Assembly: GCA_963995525.1 (NCBI GenBank)
Contig: OZ023213.1
Location: forward strand, 38,809,449-38,873,448
Direction of reading: 5' to 3'
Length of the DNA stretch: 64,000 bases
DNA from: Escarpia spicata
Taxonomy: Eukaryota; Annelida; Polychaeta; Sabellida; Siboglinidae
Shown here: positions 1 through 12,516 of the stretch, piece after piece
How the letters are laid out: each line of letters begins with the position of its first letter
Position numbering within the stretch: position 1 is the stretch's first letter
Program-made: the position numbers and the translations under genes
Notes under the pieces: generated by a model
What the model was told of the DNA's origin: nothing
The model's database searches: none
Seen by the model: the letters and a program-made list of their open reading frames with translations, nothing else

Positions 1-2004
1 ATATCTTAAAGAGTGAAAGAGAGTGCATCGTTGATCAATTTGTTCCCTTGAAAAAACAAGGGAAACGGGCCAGAAAAAAAATACTTATCGAAAAAAGTCA
101 TTAGAAAAAATTTGTACAAACAAAGGATGTGGAAGTCATATAGACGTACTGGAAATGACGAAAACTACAACATTTATAAAGAAGCACTAAACCAAGCTAC
201 AACTGAAATTAGCAATTCGAAGAAAAGCTACGAACAATAATTAGCTTGTAATATAAAACAAGACAGCAAGCATATGTTATGAGCAAACAGAAAGTTCAGG
301 ATGAGGTCGGTCCTCTAGAAATATAATAGCAGAGGATTCTTAATGGCAGAAGACCTGAATGGGTATTTTAGTTCAGCGTTTACCAGGGAAGATATTAGTT
401 CACTGCCAGTACCAGAGGCTAAGTTCAAGGGGGCAGAATCAGACTATTTAGGACAGTTAATTGTAACCCAGGAAATGGTAGCTAAGAAAATAAGAGCTAT
501 GAAGGATAATAAATCACCTGGAGTGGATAGGATTCCGCCTAAACTACTATTGGAAATTGTAGAACAAATTAGCATACCACTTGCCACAGTTTTTTAAGTG
601 TCATTGGAAGAGGGCGTGGCTCCTTTAGAATGGAACGAAGCAAACATTATACCGTTATTTAAAAAAGGTTCGAGAAACAAGTCAGAGAACTACAGACCAG
701 TGAGTTTGACGGCAGTGATTTGCAAATTATTAAAAAGACTAATTAAAGATCACATGGTGGATTTTCTTGTTAAACATAACTTGTTAAAACCCATCTCAAC
801 ATGTGTTTCTAAAAGCGAGGTCATGCTTAACAAGTATGTTATGTTTTTGGAAGATATCACTAAGTGTGTAGACGAGGGATTACCAGTAGATATAATTTAC
901 TAAAATTTTCAGAAAGCTTTCGACAAAGTGCCACATCAAAGGTTACTGCTAAAGCTAAAGGTCCATGGCAAAGAAATGGTTTAATTAACTGGATAGAAAA
1001 ATGGCTAATTGATAGAAGATAACGGGTAGTAGTTGGTGGGGAGGCTTCAAACTGGAAATAAATTCTGAGTGGGGTACCACAGGGATCAGTACTGGGACCT
1101 ATATTATTCTTAATATATATATGAACCATTTGGATGATGATATAACACGTAAGGTGTTGAAATGTGCGGATGATACAAAATTGTTTAGAAGGATTAAAAG
1201 TGATGGAGATAGACAGCATTTACAAGATGCTCTTGACAGATTGATCAAATGGTATGAAAAATGGCAAATGTTGTTCAAATTTGGGAAATGTAAATGCCTC
1301 CACACAGTACATGGGAACGAAGATGTACAATATACAGTGGGAGGTTTTGTACTAAGTACTACTGTAAAAGAAAAAGACTTAGGGTTAACCAATAATGCGG
1401 ATATGAAGGTTTCACAGCAGTGCGGTATTTTTGCTTCAAAGGGAAATCAAATCCTTGGGTTAATTAGGCGAAATATAACGTATAAAAAAGAGCTCATAAT
1501 ACCGCTGTACAAAACAATAGTTAGGCCTTATTTACAATATTGTATTCATGCGTGAAGGCCATATCGCAGGAAAGACATAGATATGCTAGAAAGAGTACAG
1601 AGGAGAGTAACTAAAATGATACCTAAACTGAGGGATCTTAGTTACGAAATACGCCTAAAATGTGGTTTAACAACACTAGAGACCAGGAGATTGAAAGGAG
1701 ATCAGATATAAGTATCTAAAATATTGAATGGTTATGAAAATATTGATAGAAATATTTTTTTCTCAGTTAAGAAAGATATAAGGGCCAGAGGAGATGAAGT
1801 TATATTAGTAAAGGAGCAGTGTAGATTGGATATAATAAAGTTTTCATTCTCACAAAGGACTATAAATGAATGGAACAGATTATCTCCTGATTGTGTTGGT
1901 GCTAGTAGCGTGAATATGTTTAAAAATAAAATTGACACATACCTTAAAAGGGCGGGATACAAGTAGATAAAAAGTATTGGACTCTCGATAAGTCGAGAGG
2001 CTTC
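1..2004 (+). mobile_element. CR1-like (Jockey superfamily) non-LTR retrotransposon ORF2, reverse transcriptase, decayed
   Basis: Reverse transcriptase part of a non-LTR retrotransposon whose 5' end lies outside the window. Conserved blocks appear in order on the plus strand in shifting frames: a basic pre-RT linker (about 1-300), MKDNKSPGVDRIPPKLLLE (about 500-555), NYRPVSLTAVICK (about 690-730), AFDKVPHQRLL (about 917-950), GVPQGSVLGP (about 1070-1100), the catalytic CADDTKL box (about 1164-1185), then thumb and C-terminal segments down to a stop near 1966. In-frame stops (598, 901, 1021, 1555, 1711) and frameshifts show it is dead. The 3' tail after the stop forms a short hairpin (1990-2003). 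Family assignment rests on these RT blocks; the exact clade is my inference. Confidence 0.9.
1990..2003 (+). other. 3'-terminal hairpin of CR1-like element, copy 1
   Basis: AAGTC-GAGA-GGCTT folds as a 5-bp stem just after the RT stop codon and before CTTGTCCACCTGCC. The same tail with a differently spelled but still paired stem recurs at 3416-3429, 17666-17678 and 19632-19644, so it looks like a maintained 3' UTR structure. A role in RT recognition of the element's RNA is inferred from how other non-LTR elements recognise their 3' ends. Confidence 0.6.
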
Positions 2005-2059
2005 CTTGTCCACCTGCCATCTAGAGTTAATTTTCTGGATGGCAATCTTGTTAAATCTT

Positions 2060-2985
<926 letters not shown>

Positions 2986-3159
2986 TCATCCACAGCAAGA
3001 TGTCACTAAGACAGTAATATAAAGTTGACAGAGATGCTTCTGCATTTGTATGTGAACGTGATATATACACATGTTTGTCTTCAGCATACAAGTACCGATT
3101 GATGTTATGATTAGATTAAAGGGAGGTCCTATACAAAAAGTGCACCAATGCTGATTCCA

Positions 3160-3445
3160 GAACGGAGAGAGCTTAGTTGGTGAAAGGCGCCTAACGGAAT
3201 GTGGATCTAAAAGTACTCCAGAAAATTAGGGATATTAGTTATGAAAGATGCATAAAAGAATGTGTTATGACAGCACTAAAAACCGCAGGGATTTTATTAT
3301 GAAGCCAGATAAAAGACTTCAATATTTTGAATGTATTTATATATATATAAACATAAAATTATGTCATTAAGGAATGGCGGCTTAACCATAGTTTAATAAA
3401 GTTTGGACGGTCGATAAACCGTGGGGTTTCCTTGTTCACTTGTCT
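3160..3445 (+). mobile_element. CR1-like 3' end, heavily decayed
   Basis: Weak but collinear similarity to the C-terminal region and tail of the element at 1-2004: a TTAGTTATGAAAGATGCATA block (about 3235-3254), a GACAGCACTAAA block, then a hairpin tail AAACC-GTGG-GGTTT (3416-3429) followed by CCTTGTTCACTTG. Most coding sequence has been lost. Confidence 0.55.
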
Positions 3446-3499
3446 TCTGTTTTTTGTTCTGCTTCGTATGAGAGTTTCTATCATTGTTATCATAGTATA

Positions 3500-3609
3500 T
3501 ATATATATATATATATATCAATAACTATCATGTTCCTCATAGTGAGCGTCGACGATAACCTCTAATTTGCCTAATCAATTGCTTGGAGTTATCTTATCTA
3601 GATGTCATC
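3500..3609 (+). repeat. dispersed repeat, partner at 9360-9428
   Basis: The block from TGTTCCTCATAGTGAGCG to CTTATCTAGATGTCATC is repeated almost exactly at 9360-9428. Both copies follow an (AT)n tract. This copy runs straight into the N gap, so the join may have been placed on repeated sequence. Confidence 0.6.
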
Positions 3610-3809
3610 NNNNNNNNNNNNNNNNNNNNNNNNNNNNNNNNNNNNNNNNNNNNNNNNNNNNNNNNNNNNNNNNNNNNNNNNNNNNNNNNNNNNNNNNNNN
3701 NNNNNNNNNNNNNNNNNNNNNNNNNNNNNNNNNNNNNNNNNNNNNNNNNNNNNNNNNNNNNNNNNNNNNNNNNNNNNNNNNNNNNNNNNNNNNNNNNNNN
3801 NNNNNNNNN
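3610..3809. other. assembly gap of 200 N
   Basis: Exactly 200 unknown bases. The size is probably nominal. The downstream exons of the prepropeptide gene at 3860-4043 should lie here or beyond, so the gap hides the mature peptide. Confidence 0.99.
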
Positions 3810-3859
3810 CCAGATTAATCTCATTGAATGTGTGCTTGCTTAAAGAGATGATTACTTAC

Positions 3860-4043
3860 TGCGTCTCTTCTCTCGATCCATCACGTTCTCGTAGCTGGCA
3901 GCGTCAGTGTCGACGTCTTCTTTCGCCTCCCTCACCTCGCGTTCCAGGCCGGCTTCGTCGTCGACTTGCTCCATCTGGGCCAAGTCCTCGGCGAATGACG
4001 CCGCCAAGAGACCGAGGAGACACACGAGCACGATCGTCTTCAT
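3860..4043 (-). CDS. first coding exon of a small secreted prepropeptide (partial)
   Basis: The start is taken as the second in-frame ATG (4041-4043), because it opens directly into a textbook signal peptide: MKT, a hydrophobic VLVCLLGLLAASF core, then an Ala-Glu cleavage region (about residues 1-19). An acidic propeptide follows (about residues 20-60, rich in Glu and Asp), ending in DREKRR, a dibasic processing-type site. The exon ends at a GTAAGT donor (3859-3854) in phase 1 after 184 nt. A TATA box lies upstream (4514-4521). The signal, acidic pro-region and dibasic layout is that of neuropeptide, antimicrobial or other secreted peptide precursors. I do not recognise the family, and the mature part is not in the window. 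The 16 codons before this Met are open but are probably 5' UTR. Confidence 0.7.
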
Positions 4044-4437
4044 CCTAGTCGTCAGTGGCAGAAGGCAACTTTTTGTAACAAGGACAAACATTCTTTAGAT
4101 AGAACATAGTGATTCCAAGTGACTCCATAACTGACACACCTTAGCGATATAATAAACGTTTACAAGAATGCGATTTTACAACCATGATGATACAGATATT
4201 TAGAGATTAAATGGTGTATTTAAAATATCGAATGGCTACTTAAAATAGAAAGTACGTGTTTCTCACTTATGCAACACTGGTGAATTCGATAATTATACGA
4301 GAATGATATAATAGTATGTATTATTCCACCAACTAACTTGCTACAGTTATTGAACGTAAGGACAAAATCGCAACAGAAACCAAATTTATCTACCATGTAC
4401 TGAACCTGATAAACTAATTCACTGATATAAGGCCTAC

Positions 4438-4488
4438 CTTCTTGCTCTCTGGTGATTCCGACGCAAACGTTGTCCTCAAGTCGTCAGC
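4438..4488 (-). other. predicted 5' UTR exon of the prepropeptide gene
   Basis: About 30 bp below the TATA box the sequence runs to AGAGAGCAAGAAG followed by a GTAGGC donor (4437-4432). The matching acceptor is probably the CTGACGACTAG just before the ATG at 4043. This is predicted from sequence signals only. Confidence 0.4.
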
Positions 4489-4513
4489 TTGCCCAGCCAC
4501 AACCATCAGAGGG

Positions 4514-4521
4514 CTTTTATA
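4514..4521 (-). promoter_or_regulatory. TATA box (TATAAAAG) of the prepropeptide gene
   Basis: TATAAAAG on the minus strand in GC-richer surroundings (CGCCTATAAAAGCCCTC), about 470 bp before the start codon and suitably placed for a spliced 5' UTR. The corresponding stretch is missing from duplicated unit B. Confidence 0.5.
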
Positions 4522-4790
4522 GGCGAAATGTTCGTAAGCAGCGACACAAACAAACAATAAACAACTGCAGGTATCGTGCAATAGATAGTGATGACGCAGT
4601 TGGCATAAAAGGGGTGTTTGCTTACGTTCAAACCGCGTCGTTCATCACGTCATTAATTCTACGAACAACAAGGTCCAGGTGTGACATTTGACCGGCGTTC
4701 AACTTTAACAAGCCAGGTTTCCCGAGCCATGATTACTTAAAAGGTCGCTCGACGGTGGTGTTAGCTTGTTTGTATATTATCATAAAGAAC

Positions 4791-5857
4791 TAAATGCCAA
4801 ACATGACTAAATTCATGATTGTTCATATGCATCAAAAGAAAATTGAATACCCTCTGTTAAAAATGGATGGGGTATACATTGAATGTGTAAATGATTTCAA
4901 TTTTTTAGGCATAACGATAAATAACCATTTAAACTGGCAGAGTCATACAAACAAAATAGCTAACAAAATATCTAAAACAATAGGAATATTAAATAAACTT
5001 AAACACTTTTTACCACTTAATACATTATATATTATGTACAATGCTCTTATTCTCCCTCATATTAATTATGGCTTACTTTTATGGGTCATCAAGCACATCG
5101 AATTTTCAAACTACAGAAAAAAGCAATACGAATAATACCATTAAGTAGATGTAATGTTCACACAAGTCCTATTTATAAAAACAACTTCAGTTACTAAAGT
5201 TGGATGACATTTATAAGCTCCAACAACTATAATGTTACTACAAATTTATTAACAATCATTTACCCGATTACATCAATGTCTTTCCCACCACACACATCTA
5301 TGACATTCATCAGCATTACACGCGTGAAAGAAATAATATGTACATGTCCAGAGTCAAACATGCGTATGCCAACAAATGCATTAGATATAACCTAGTAGAG
5401 ACTGTAAACAATGCACCAAGTATTATCATTAATGAAATTTACACCCACAGCCTACATGGTTTTTTGACTTACACAAAAATTACTTTATTTCAAATTATGA
5501 ATCCTGTTGTAGTATTCACAATTGTTATATTTGTTGTAGGTCATAATACATATTGAAATGTCTACATATGTATCTATACGTACGTCAATACACGAGTACA
5601 TATAATAAGTAATTGCATGGATATATGTTGATACGTTGAGTAATCCTCAACTATCTATATAAGTCATATATTATGTTGATAGTTTCATGTAAATGTTGTT
5701 GTTGTTTACACTGGTGGGAGTCTCCTGTGCTGGCGATATAATATATCTTAATGGGAGTCTCCCGACCTTACGTATTACTTAAGTTATTCGTTGTATATGT
5801 ATTGTATACATAGGTCAAATAAATTGATTCTAAGTTCGGAGTTCAGAGTTCAAGAAC
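4791..5857 (+). mobile_element. 5'-truncated Jockey-superfamily retrotransposon with 6-bp target-site duplication
   Basis: An insertion of about 1.07 kb present in unit A and absent from unit B. AAGAAC occurs on both sides (4785-4790 and 5852-5857), and the empty site at 13459-13464 has it once. The body encodes the RT C-terminal region (FLGITINNHLNWQSH near 4900-4945, then LPHINYGLLLW near 5055-5090). The tail after AATAAATTGATTC is a short 7-mer repeat (GTTCGGA, GTTCAGA, GTTC) instead of poly(A), as in CR1/L2-type elements. The AG rich flank and truncation fit target-primed reverse transcription. Confidence 0.9.
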
Positions 5858-6199
5858 AAGAGGTGCTATCTCGTCTTGGAACGTCGGCTACAATCAGTCG
5901 CAATTCCTTTCTGTGTTGTCCTGTTCTTCAGATTTAGGTATGTTTGGCGATGCCGCTTTTGATCTGTATCTGCCTATTGCAGCTGTGACCATTACCTTCG
6001 CAACCTACAGATGCTGACAATGTATGTCATTTGTTGATGGTTGCTTTCTAGCTCAGATTTTGGTCACGACAGCGGTGTTTACCTGCATGCAATAGTGAGT
6101 AAATTTGCTTTATTCATTTGAATATGTATTTAACTAGACAAATAGCGCGACTGAGCTACTATAACATGGTATGTCATATGCACTAAATTAATCTCTGAA

Positions 6200-6330
6200 T
6201 GTGAGTCTGCCTGTCTGTCTTTCTGTCTGCCTGTCTGCCTGTTGTTACCTATACATGGCTGCATTTCTTGGCCGATCCGAACGAAACTTTCTACGATATC
6301 TGGGTGAGTGAGAGGACATAACTATATGAC
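6200..6330. repeat. CTGTCTGC-type simple repeat beside a conserved repeat block, shared by both units
   Basis: A (CTGT/CTGC)n run at about 6206-6243 is followed by a TGTTACCTATACATGGCTGC block and a CCGAACGAAACTTTC block. The same arrangement, with a shorter run, is at about 14118-14200 in unit B. Probably the 3' end of an unidentified interspersed repeat. Confidence 0.5.
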
Positions 6331-7490
6331 ATGATTGATGGCTGATATAATGTGAACCTACTATTTTATCCTTCGTTGACGATGTTTCGCAACGTTAAGC
6401 CTACATGCGTAACTTAGAACGCAGAAAAGCACGGATAACATTGTGAATAAGTATACATAACTAGCACAAAATGCCCGTCCCCTGGGTAGTATGCCTTGGT
6501 AGTTGATTATTGTGATAGCAATATTTACCAAATGTTAGAAAACACAACATCGTTACATGAAGTGACAGACACCAGGTCAGAGAGAAAGTTCAGTTCACGT
6601 ACATCAATAGGCCTTAATCGTATTATTGCAGAATTATCAAATAATATTCGTATTATTATGCAGTGGGCTTGAGGGTAGACATATGCTGCGTTCACACACA
6701 GCGGAAGCGGTTTTATTAAACGTATTAACTTCACGTATACGACAATTGCGTAGCTTGGAACAGTTGGAGAAAGGACGTGTGGCGTTGTTGACAAATGTAC
6801 GTCAAAAACCGGTGTAAAGTTAAGTCTCTTAAGATTTTCTGTGTGAACGCGGCAATAAGCATTACTGCGTCTACTTCACGTTGCCAAGTCCATGACACAG
6901 GGGCCGCTTTCCCAAAGTATTTGCCGCGCGCGGGTGGTTCCTGCGATTAGGTTAGGTTTTACGTATTACACGCACATTATGTTTTACGTTCCGAACATTT
7001 GATTTACCCCATAAGAGGAGGGAATCTTGATATATATGGGGTATTTTGAAAAACATATAGGTCTTACGTCATATCCTAGGGATCGTAGATTAATCCCTGA
7101 AAGTTTGGCGCTCGAGGTTCAAGCTGTCTAAGAGGAACACGTTAACCTATCCGTACACATACACACCCTCGATTATAAGTCGATAACTACGCAGGGCAAA
7201 TATGATTTCGGGCACACCACACGCCCGTGCTATCCTGCAACATAATATTGACGTGGTTATCGAGCGTAGAATTGAGTTGAGAAAATTAATGGATCGACGG
7301 ACATAAAATGGTAAGATGTGGAGCCTTTGTAATAACATTTATAAAAATAACTAAAAGTATCTTACGCTTTCACAACATGTCTGAAACATCAGGAACATTG
7401 TTTACCCCAATTCATATATAATAATGCAATATTTTTACTTAATACAGCGCAAGTTATTAAAATATACACTGGATTTCTTTACCCTGGGGT

Positions 7491-7613
<123 letters not shown>

Positions 7614-8329
7614 CACTCATCATACACTTTGGGTACAAATACAATTTAAATAAAATAAAAATGAATCTGTCATGGTAAAATATGTAGATGTAGAACCAGC
7701 CCTCACACATGCGCACGCACGCACGAGCGCACGCACACACACATATATCCATAATCAAAATCGTATAGAATTTCTATGCAATGACCCCTAGCTGAAAAAG
7801 TTTGCGGAACTCTGGACTCAACGGTTAAGTAGGCACTTAGGTGGAGGCTATTTACCATGGAGAAAACCCACCGTCACACCAACTATAAGTCTTTCTCAAA
7901 ATCCATGCTGTTGCCAGCATGTGCCATTCATTAGTCTTTGACTAAGGTGTGAGTTGCGTGTTATGATAACAACAGGACAACTCGTTTGGACCAACGTTCG
8001 CCAGTAATTAATTCAGCAGGTATCGGACTGGTGCTAACCGAGCACAGACGGCTATACATAAACATGTCTAAATAATAGCAATTTAAACTTTCTCATCCTT
8101 TTTTGTTCATCACGTAAATATAAATTTGTCGTCACCTTCTGTATCAAATGGCGGCTGGTACAACGGTGTAAATTATCACGCAGAAAGGGGTGAAACGTAC
8201 AAGAATCATTAGGCAAAATCGTGAACAGGGACGAGCAAGAGACATCATCAGAGCAAAGGAAAATAAATAGTCTTGACTTTTGTTTACAAAAGGTAGCTAT
8301 GGTTTCAATGAGTTTAAAGTGATAGGGCA

Positions 8330-9190
8330 TTGGTTACTGATTTTGGGTGCAGCTACAGAGAAAGCACTTTTGCCAATATTAAGATTGGTCTTAGGAGTTG
8401 CTGTGAATCAGAAGATCTGAGATTTTGTGTTCCGTCAGCCATATGCATACTGAATTCTAAGGACTGAACTGGCGGTTGTATGTCGTGTCGAAATCTAATG
8501 TGCAATTGTGTGAGCACGAGCAGGTAGGCAGATTGAAACTGAACGTATTGGTCTTCCAAACATATCTCATATGTATGTTTATGTGTTATCACAGTGTGAT
8601 TTCAAAGAAAACGTTCCAAACTCTGCTAAACATTCTATGGACTATAAAGGGTTTCAATTCAATTCCTGGAGATATCTGAGAAAAAAATCAGGAGACTAAC
8701 CAAATATGATGGCCGTTGCGTAGAAATGGCACGATACGTAAAAATGGCTAAGTTGAATTTGATTCCATACGCAACTGGAAGTCAGTGGAACTGTCTAAGT
8801 ATGGGTAGTGGTGGTGAGAAACGAGGAGCTTTACCATGCGTGTTAAACAATTCTGTACACGTTGGAGTTTAGCTAAGTCTTGTTAGCAATATTGTTTAGG
8901 AGAGAGTTGCAGTAGTCAAGGCCACTGCTAATTAGAGCAACTGGTATCGTTTTAGCAGAAGATAGAGACAGATGACGCCGAATACAACGGAAATCACGTA
9001 CATGGTACAAACAGGATTTGCATACTTGAGAAATGTTGAGGTGAAAGCGTAAATTATGAACGGTATCTGGTGGTGATGTATCATTACCAAGCAATTTAAT
9101 TGGAAAGTAGTTAACAACCTTGTTTCGTTGTTGTCCTGTGCCAATAATAATAATTACATAAGTTTTATCTGGATTTAGCATCAATTTCAA
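8330..9190 (-). mobile_element. L2-like RT C-terminal and 3' fragment, decayed
   Basis: On the minus strand this encodes LNPDKTYVIIIIGT (near 9180-9140), ISQVCKSCLYHVRDFRCIRR and SSGLDYCNSLLNNI (near 8940-8885), then a degraded tail with the ATTGGCAAAAGTGC and GTAGCTGCACCC blocks near 8377-8347. It is the same family as the copies at 2060-2985 and 54040-55450 and lacks the long TC insertion. The copies at 2340-2570 and 8360-8600 therefore form inverted repeats about 6 kb apart. Confidence 0.75.
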
Positions 9191-9259
9191 CCACTGCGAG
9201 ATGCCAGTGAGACAGTCATTTAAAGTTGATACAGATGTCTGCGTATCTGTTAGTGAGAG

Positions 9260-9262
<3 letters not shown>

Positions 9263-9310
<48 letters not shown>

Positions 9311-9348
9311 CACACATATATATATGTATATATATATATATATATATA
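9263..9348. repeat. compound (TA)n(CA)n(TA)n microsatellite
   Basis: A TA run, a short CA run (GACACACACACACACA) and a second TA/TG run in about 86 bp, followed by the dispersed repeat shared with 3500-3609. Confidence 0.9.
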
Positions 9349-9429
9349 CGAAGTCTTATCGTGTTCCTCATAGTGAGCGTTTAATTTGCCTAATCAGTTC
9401 CTTGGAATTCTCTTATCTAGATGTCATCG

Positions 9430-10185
9430 TGTAGGAGTCGAATATTTTTGGTAAGTGTACCCAGCTGCATGTTTTGTAGTTGTCTTTTGGTATGTTAATA
9501 ACACATTTATTTTCAGTGGTGAAGTAGGCTTTACCCGGGTCTATATTGTGACACTAGCAATCACTCATTTTTAGATACGTTTTCAACTTTGATTAGTGTT
9601 GCTGCAGCTGGTGTTGTTGTTGTTGCTGTTGCTGCTTTTGCGTCTGCTGTTGCTGGTGTGTTGTCATTGCCTTATACTGGGTTATGCCTATTGCAGCAAA
9701 CACTGCATCATTGCCTCATTTTTTCGTAACGATTTAATCTTATATTATAGAAACAACCTCAAGTTACATGGGACAGGAAAACGCGCGGGGAGCATAATCT
9801 TATTTGACTGTCAGTATTTCCACAAATATCCCCTGACGTTCGCCGCACCCCCCACACTACCCTTAGCAAAACATTATAGAATTATATACAATTATATTGT
9901 AGTCTATAGTAATCTGTAGTATTCTATTGTATTATATATAATTCTACAGGTTATACGCTGCAGGAAATATGACAATTGTTTTGCTCAATATTCTAAAAAA
10001 TTATATAGGAAAAATGTTATAATTCTATATAAATTCTATAGTTACTGTATACTCAGGACCGGAAAATTCGGGGCAGGTCAAAATTCGTGGCACTGAAATT
10101 TCGTGTTCTAACACTCTTGGCCTATTTAATGCACTGCGTGGTCTCGCACTGATTCACATGACGCGCGAACAATTTACACAGCGTA
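9430..10185. other. no gene seen
   Basis: A GTTGCTGCTG-type low-complexity patch (about 9598-9660) and an AT-rich cluster of TTATATAGAATT-like palindromes (about 9870-10045). No supported exon or element. Confidence 0.5.
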
Positions 10186-10394
10186 GATTGGACCCACGAT
10201 TTTCGACGCAAGCATCTTCAGATTTTGATTTCGCCGGTATATTTTCGTCAGTACTTCACTCAAAACAACTTTTGTAACAGTTTGTTTACAGAAATTGGAA
10301 GGAATATGTGTTAGAGATTTAGCACATAAATATCTTACGGAAGAATTTGATCAGGTTTTAGAAAAAATGGCAAAACACGATTGGACCCACGATT
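10186..10394. repeat. 177-bp segment between 16-bp direct repeats
   Basis: GATTGGACCCACGATT occurs at 10186-10201 and again at 10379-10394. The enclosed segment (10202-10378) contains a polypyrimidine-AG sequence near 10290 and a short open stretch. This could be an insertion with a target-site duplication or a local duplication; I cannot tell which. Confidence 0.45.
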
Positions 10395-10429
10395 AGTGCC
10401 CACACCAGTATACTTTCTATACTATTCTA

Positions 10430-10915
10430 TATTATGTTGATGTTGAAGTGGATGTTGATGTTGATGTTGATGTGGATGTGGATGTGGACAACGACGATGA
10501 CATTGACGACGACGACGACGAGGACGATGAGAACGATGACGATATCGTCGACGTCGACGTCGACACTGACGACGACAACGACAATAATATCTAACAAAGC
10601 AAAGATTTTATATTTTGCACAACTTTGTTCTGTGAGAACACTATGACATCGCACGAACGGTTGTCCACATACGCCATATCCTGCAACATAATAATGACGT
10701 GGTTATATATTATTATGTGAATGTGGATGTGGAAAACGACGACGACATTGACGGCGATGACGAGGACAAAGAGAACGATGACGACATCGTCGACGTCGAC
10801 ACTGACGACGACTACGACAATAATATCTAACAAAACAAAGATTTTATATTTTGCACAACTTTATTCTGTGAGAAAACTATGGCATCGGACAAACGGCTGT
10901 CTACCATATCCACGT
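10430..10915 (+). repeat. duplicated Asp-rich (GAC/GAT/GTC) repeat, about 280-bp unit x 2
   Basis: Two diverged units (about 10430-10711 and 10712-10915). Each begins with GTG/GAT codons, runs through GACGAC repeats that would encode Asp/Val/Asn-rich sequence, and ends in AATAATATCTAA followed by a shared AT-rich block (CAAAGATTTTATATTTTGCA). Indels between units are multiples of three, but that is expected of a trinucleotide tract. There is no upstream ATG in that frame, so I do not call a gene. Confidence 0.6.
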
Positions 10916-11225
10916 CGTTCACGCAGCGTTGATTCGTCCGCCATTCTGTCACCCTGTAGAAAAGAAAGTGTCCTAAGTAAACCTGTTGGTATCGACACAT
11001 GGGATACCTGATTGCCAGAACACTGGTAACAGTAAAGGTGATTTATTTATTTATTTCGAATAAGAGCCGGATTACGGAGGCACATACAGACGTCATTACA
11101 TCTTGATGTATTTAAAATGTAATTACAGCGTTTGATAATAATGTGATGAGAATTGTTAACACAGCTACAACGTTTAGAAAACGTTACAATATCGTTTTGA
11201 AATAATGTTATGATACAATATTTAA

Positions 11226-11566
11226 GGGGACACAACACCCTGAATTGAATTTTTCTTATTTCTTAGGACAGCTTGCTGAAATTTTAGGACAGTTTTTATG
11301 ATATTACAAAAGGAATGTGGATAATTTTATATATTTTTTGGGACCCCCTTTTGACCCTTATCGGGGCGGCCATTTAAAATTTCAATGGTACCAGCTGAAA
11401 GCCTAGATCTACATAATGGGCTGGCCAAATTCACTGCAACTTTGTGGGCATATAACTAAGATACACCTGCATGTCATAGCGTCGAGTTTTTGCTGATTGT
11501 TTTTTTATTTCGCCAAAAATAAATTTTGGGACCACAGAAATGGGAAATCCAGGGTGTCGTGTCCCC
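11226..11566. mobile_element. 341-bp MITE, piggyBac-like, flanked by TTAA
   Basis: Terminal inverted repeats of 17 bp, GGGGACACAACACCCTG (11226-11242) against the complement of 11550-11566 with one mismatch, immediately bordered by TTAA on both sides (11222-11225 and 11567-11570). A TTAA target is the hallmark of piggyBac-superfamily elements. There is no coding capacity, so it is a non-autonomous element. Confidence 0.85.
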
Positions 11567-11570
11567 TTAA

Positions 11571-12359
11571 AGTGTTCTTTAATTCTTTGAAATTACGTTA
11601 CGATAACGTTAAAATGTGTCAACAAAATGTAAAAAGAACCTTCCATAAAACGTAGAACGTTCTTATCACCTCATAACTGTCTGTGTTAACACGGGTTATA
11701 GAGTGGATGAGGTTAAACTGTCCTTCTACACACAATAGGAAACAGACCAGGCTAGCGTTGACATAGAGTGATTGCCGGGATAAGGGATAATAAAAATATT
11801 CATTACGATATAATAGTTGGTTTGTACAAATATACGGTCAAACGTACATGGTCAAATTCATCAAAACGATGTACAATACATACCACATTATTAAGTTATT
11901 CACAGTCGCACAAGTTAACTGATTTGACGAGCACCTAAATATTTAGATGCTCTTAGCAAAAGATCGGACTGTTATTAAACCAACTCGATATATCACTGAA
12001 ACAGTTCACATATTGTAAACCCACCGTTGTCGACATACACATGGATGATGCGCAACACTTTGAACATTCTACTTTGGCTGCAGCAATACCTCCTCACTAC
12101 AAAATTGTATCTGATTCTGCAAATAGATAAAATTTTTAGCGCTATTGTGAACAACTGTGATGACCAAATATAACAACAGACCTTGTACCTTAAAACGGAG
12201 TTTACTTGCAGCAAATGTGTCTACGCCGCCAATAGCCACATCTAGACTTCTTCTGATACGCGACCCATTTCCGTTCTCGACATACAAACTCCACCGGGTG
12301 ACCGGGCCTCGGGTGACACATTCCGCATTATTTTGTAGTCCTTCACTGCAAGCAAATTT
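11571..12359. other. no gene seen
   Basis: AT-rich sequence before unit B. Short open frames here have no domain, composition or splice support. Confidence 0.4.
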
Positions 12360-12364
12360 CTCAA

Positions 12365-12516
12365 CATTACGTACTGCTACCAGCTGGCAACGTCAGTGTC
12401 GGTGTCTTTCTTCGCCACCTACACCTCGCGCTCCAGTCCGGCTCCGTCTGGGCCATGTCCTCGGCGAGTGACGCCGCCCACAGACCGAGCAGACACACGA
12501 GCACGACCGTCTTCAT
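12365..12516 (-). pseudogene. pseudogene copy of the prepropeptide exon
   Basis: The signal peptide is intact (MKTVVLVCLLGLWAASLAED from the ATG at 12514-12516). Compared with the copy at 3860-4043, a 16-bp deletion near 12447 then shifts the frame and destroys the acidic pro-region, and the dibasic end and GTAAGT donor are lost. The upstream region holding the TATA box in unit A is replaced by a repeat. The first exon is thus both mutated and separated from its promoter. Confidence 0.8.

Noticed and set aside
4785..5857. An LTR retrotransposon in unit A
   Set aside because: No terminal direct repeats beyond the 6-bp target duplication; the RT C-terminal motifs are non-LTR type.
8052..8330. 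92-codon minus-strand frame as a gene
   Set aside because: Overlaps a region with weak similarity to the duplicated blocks at 16800 and 18950, so it is repeat-derived.
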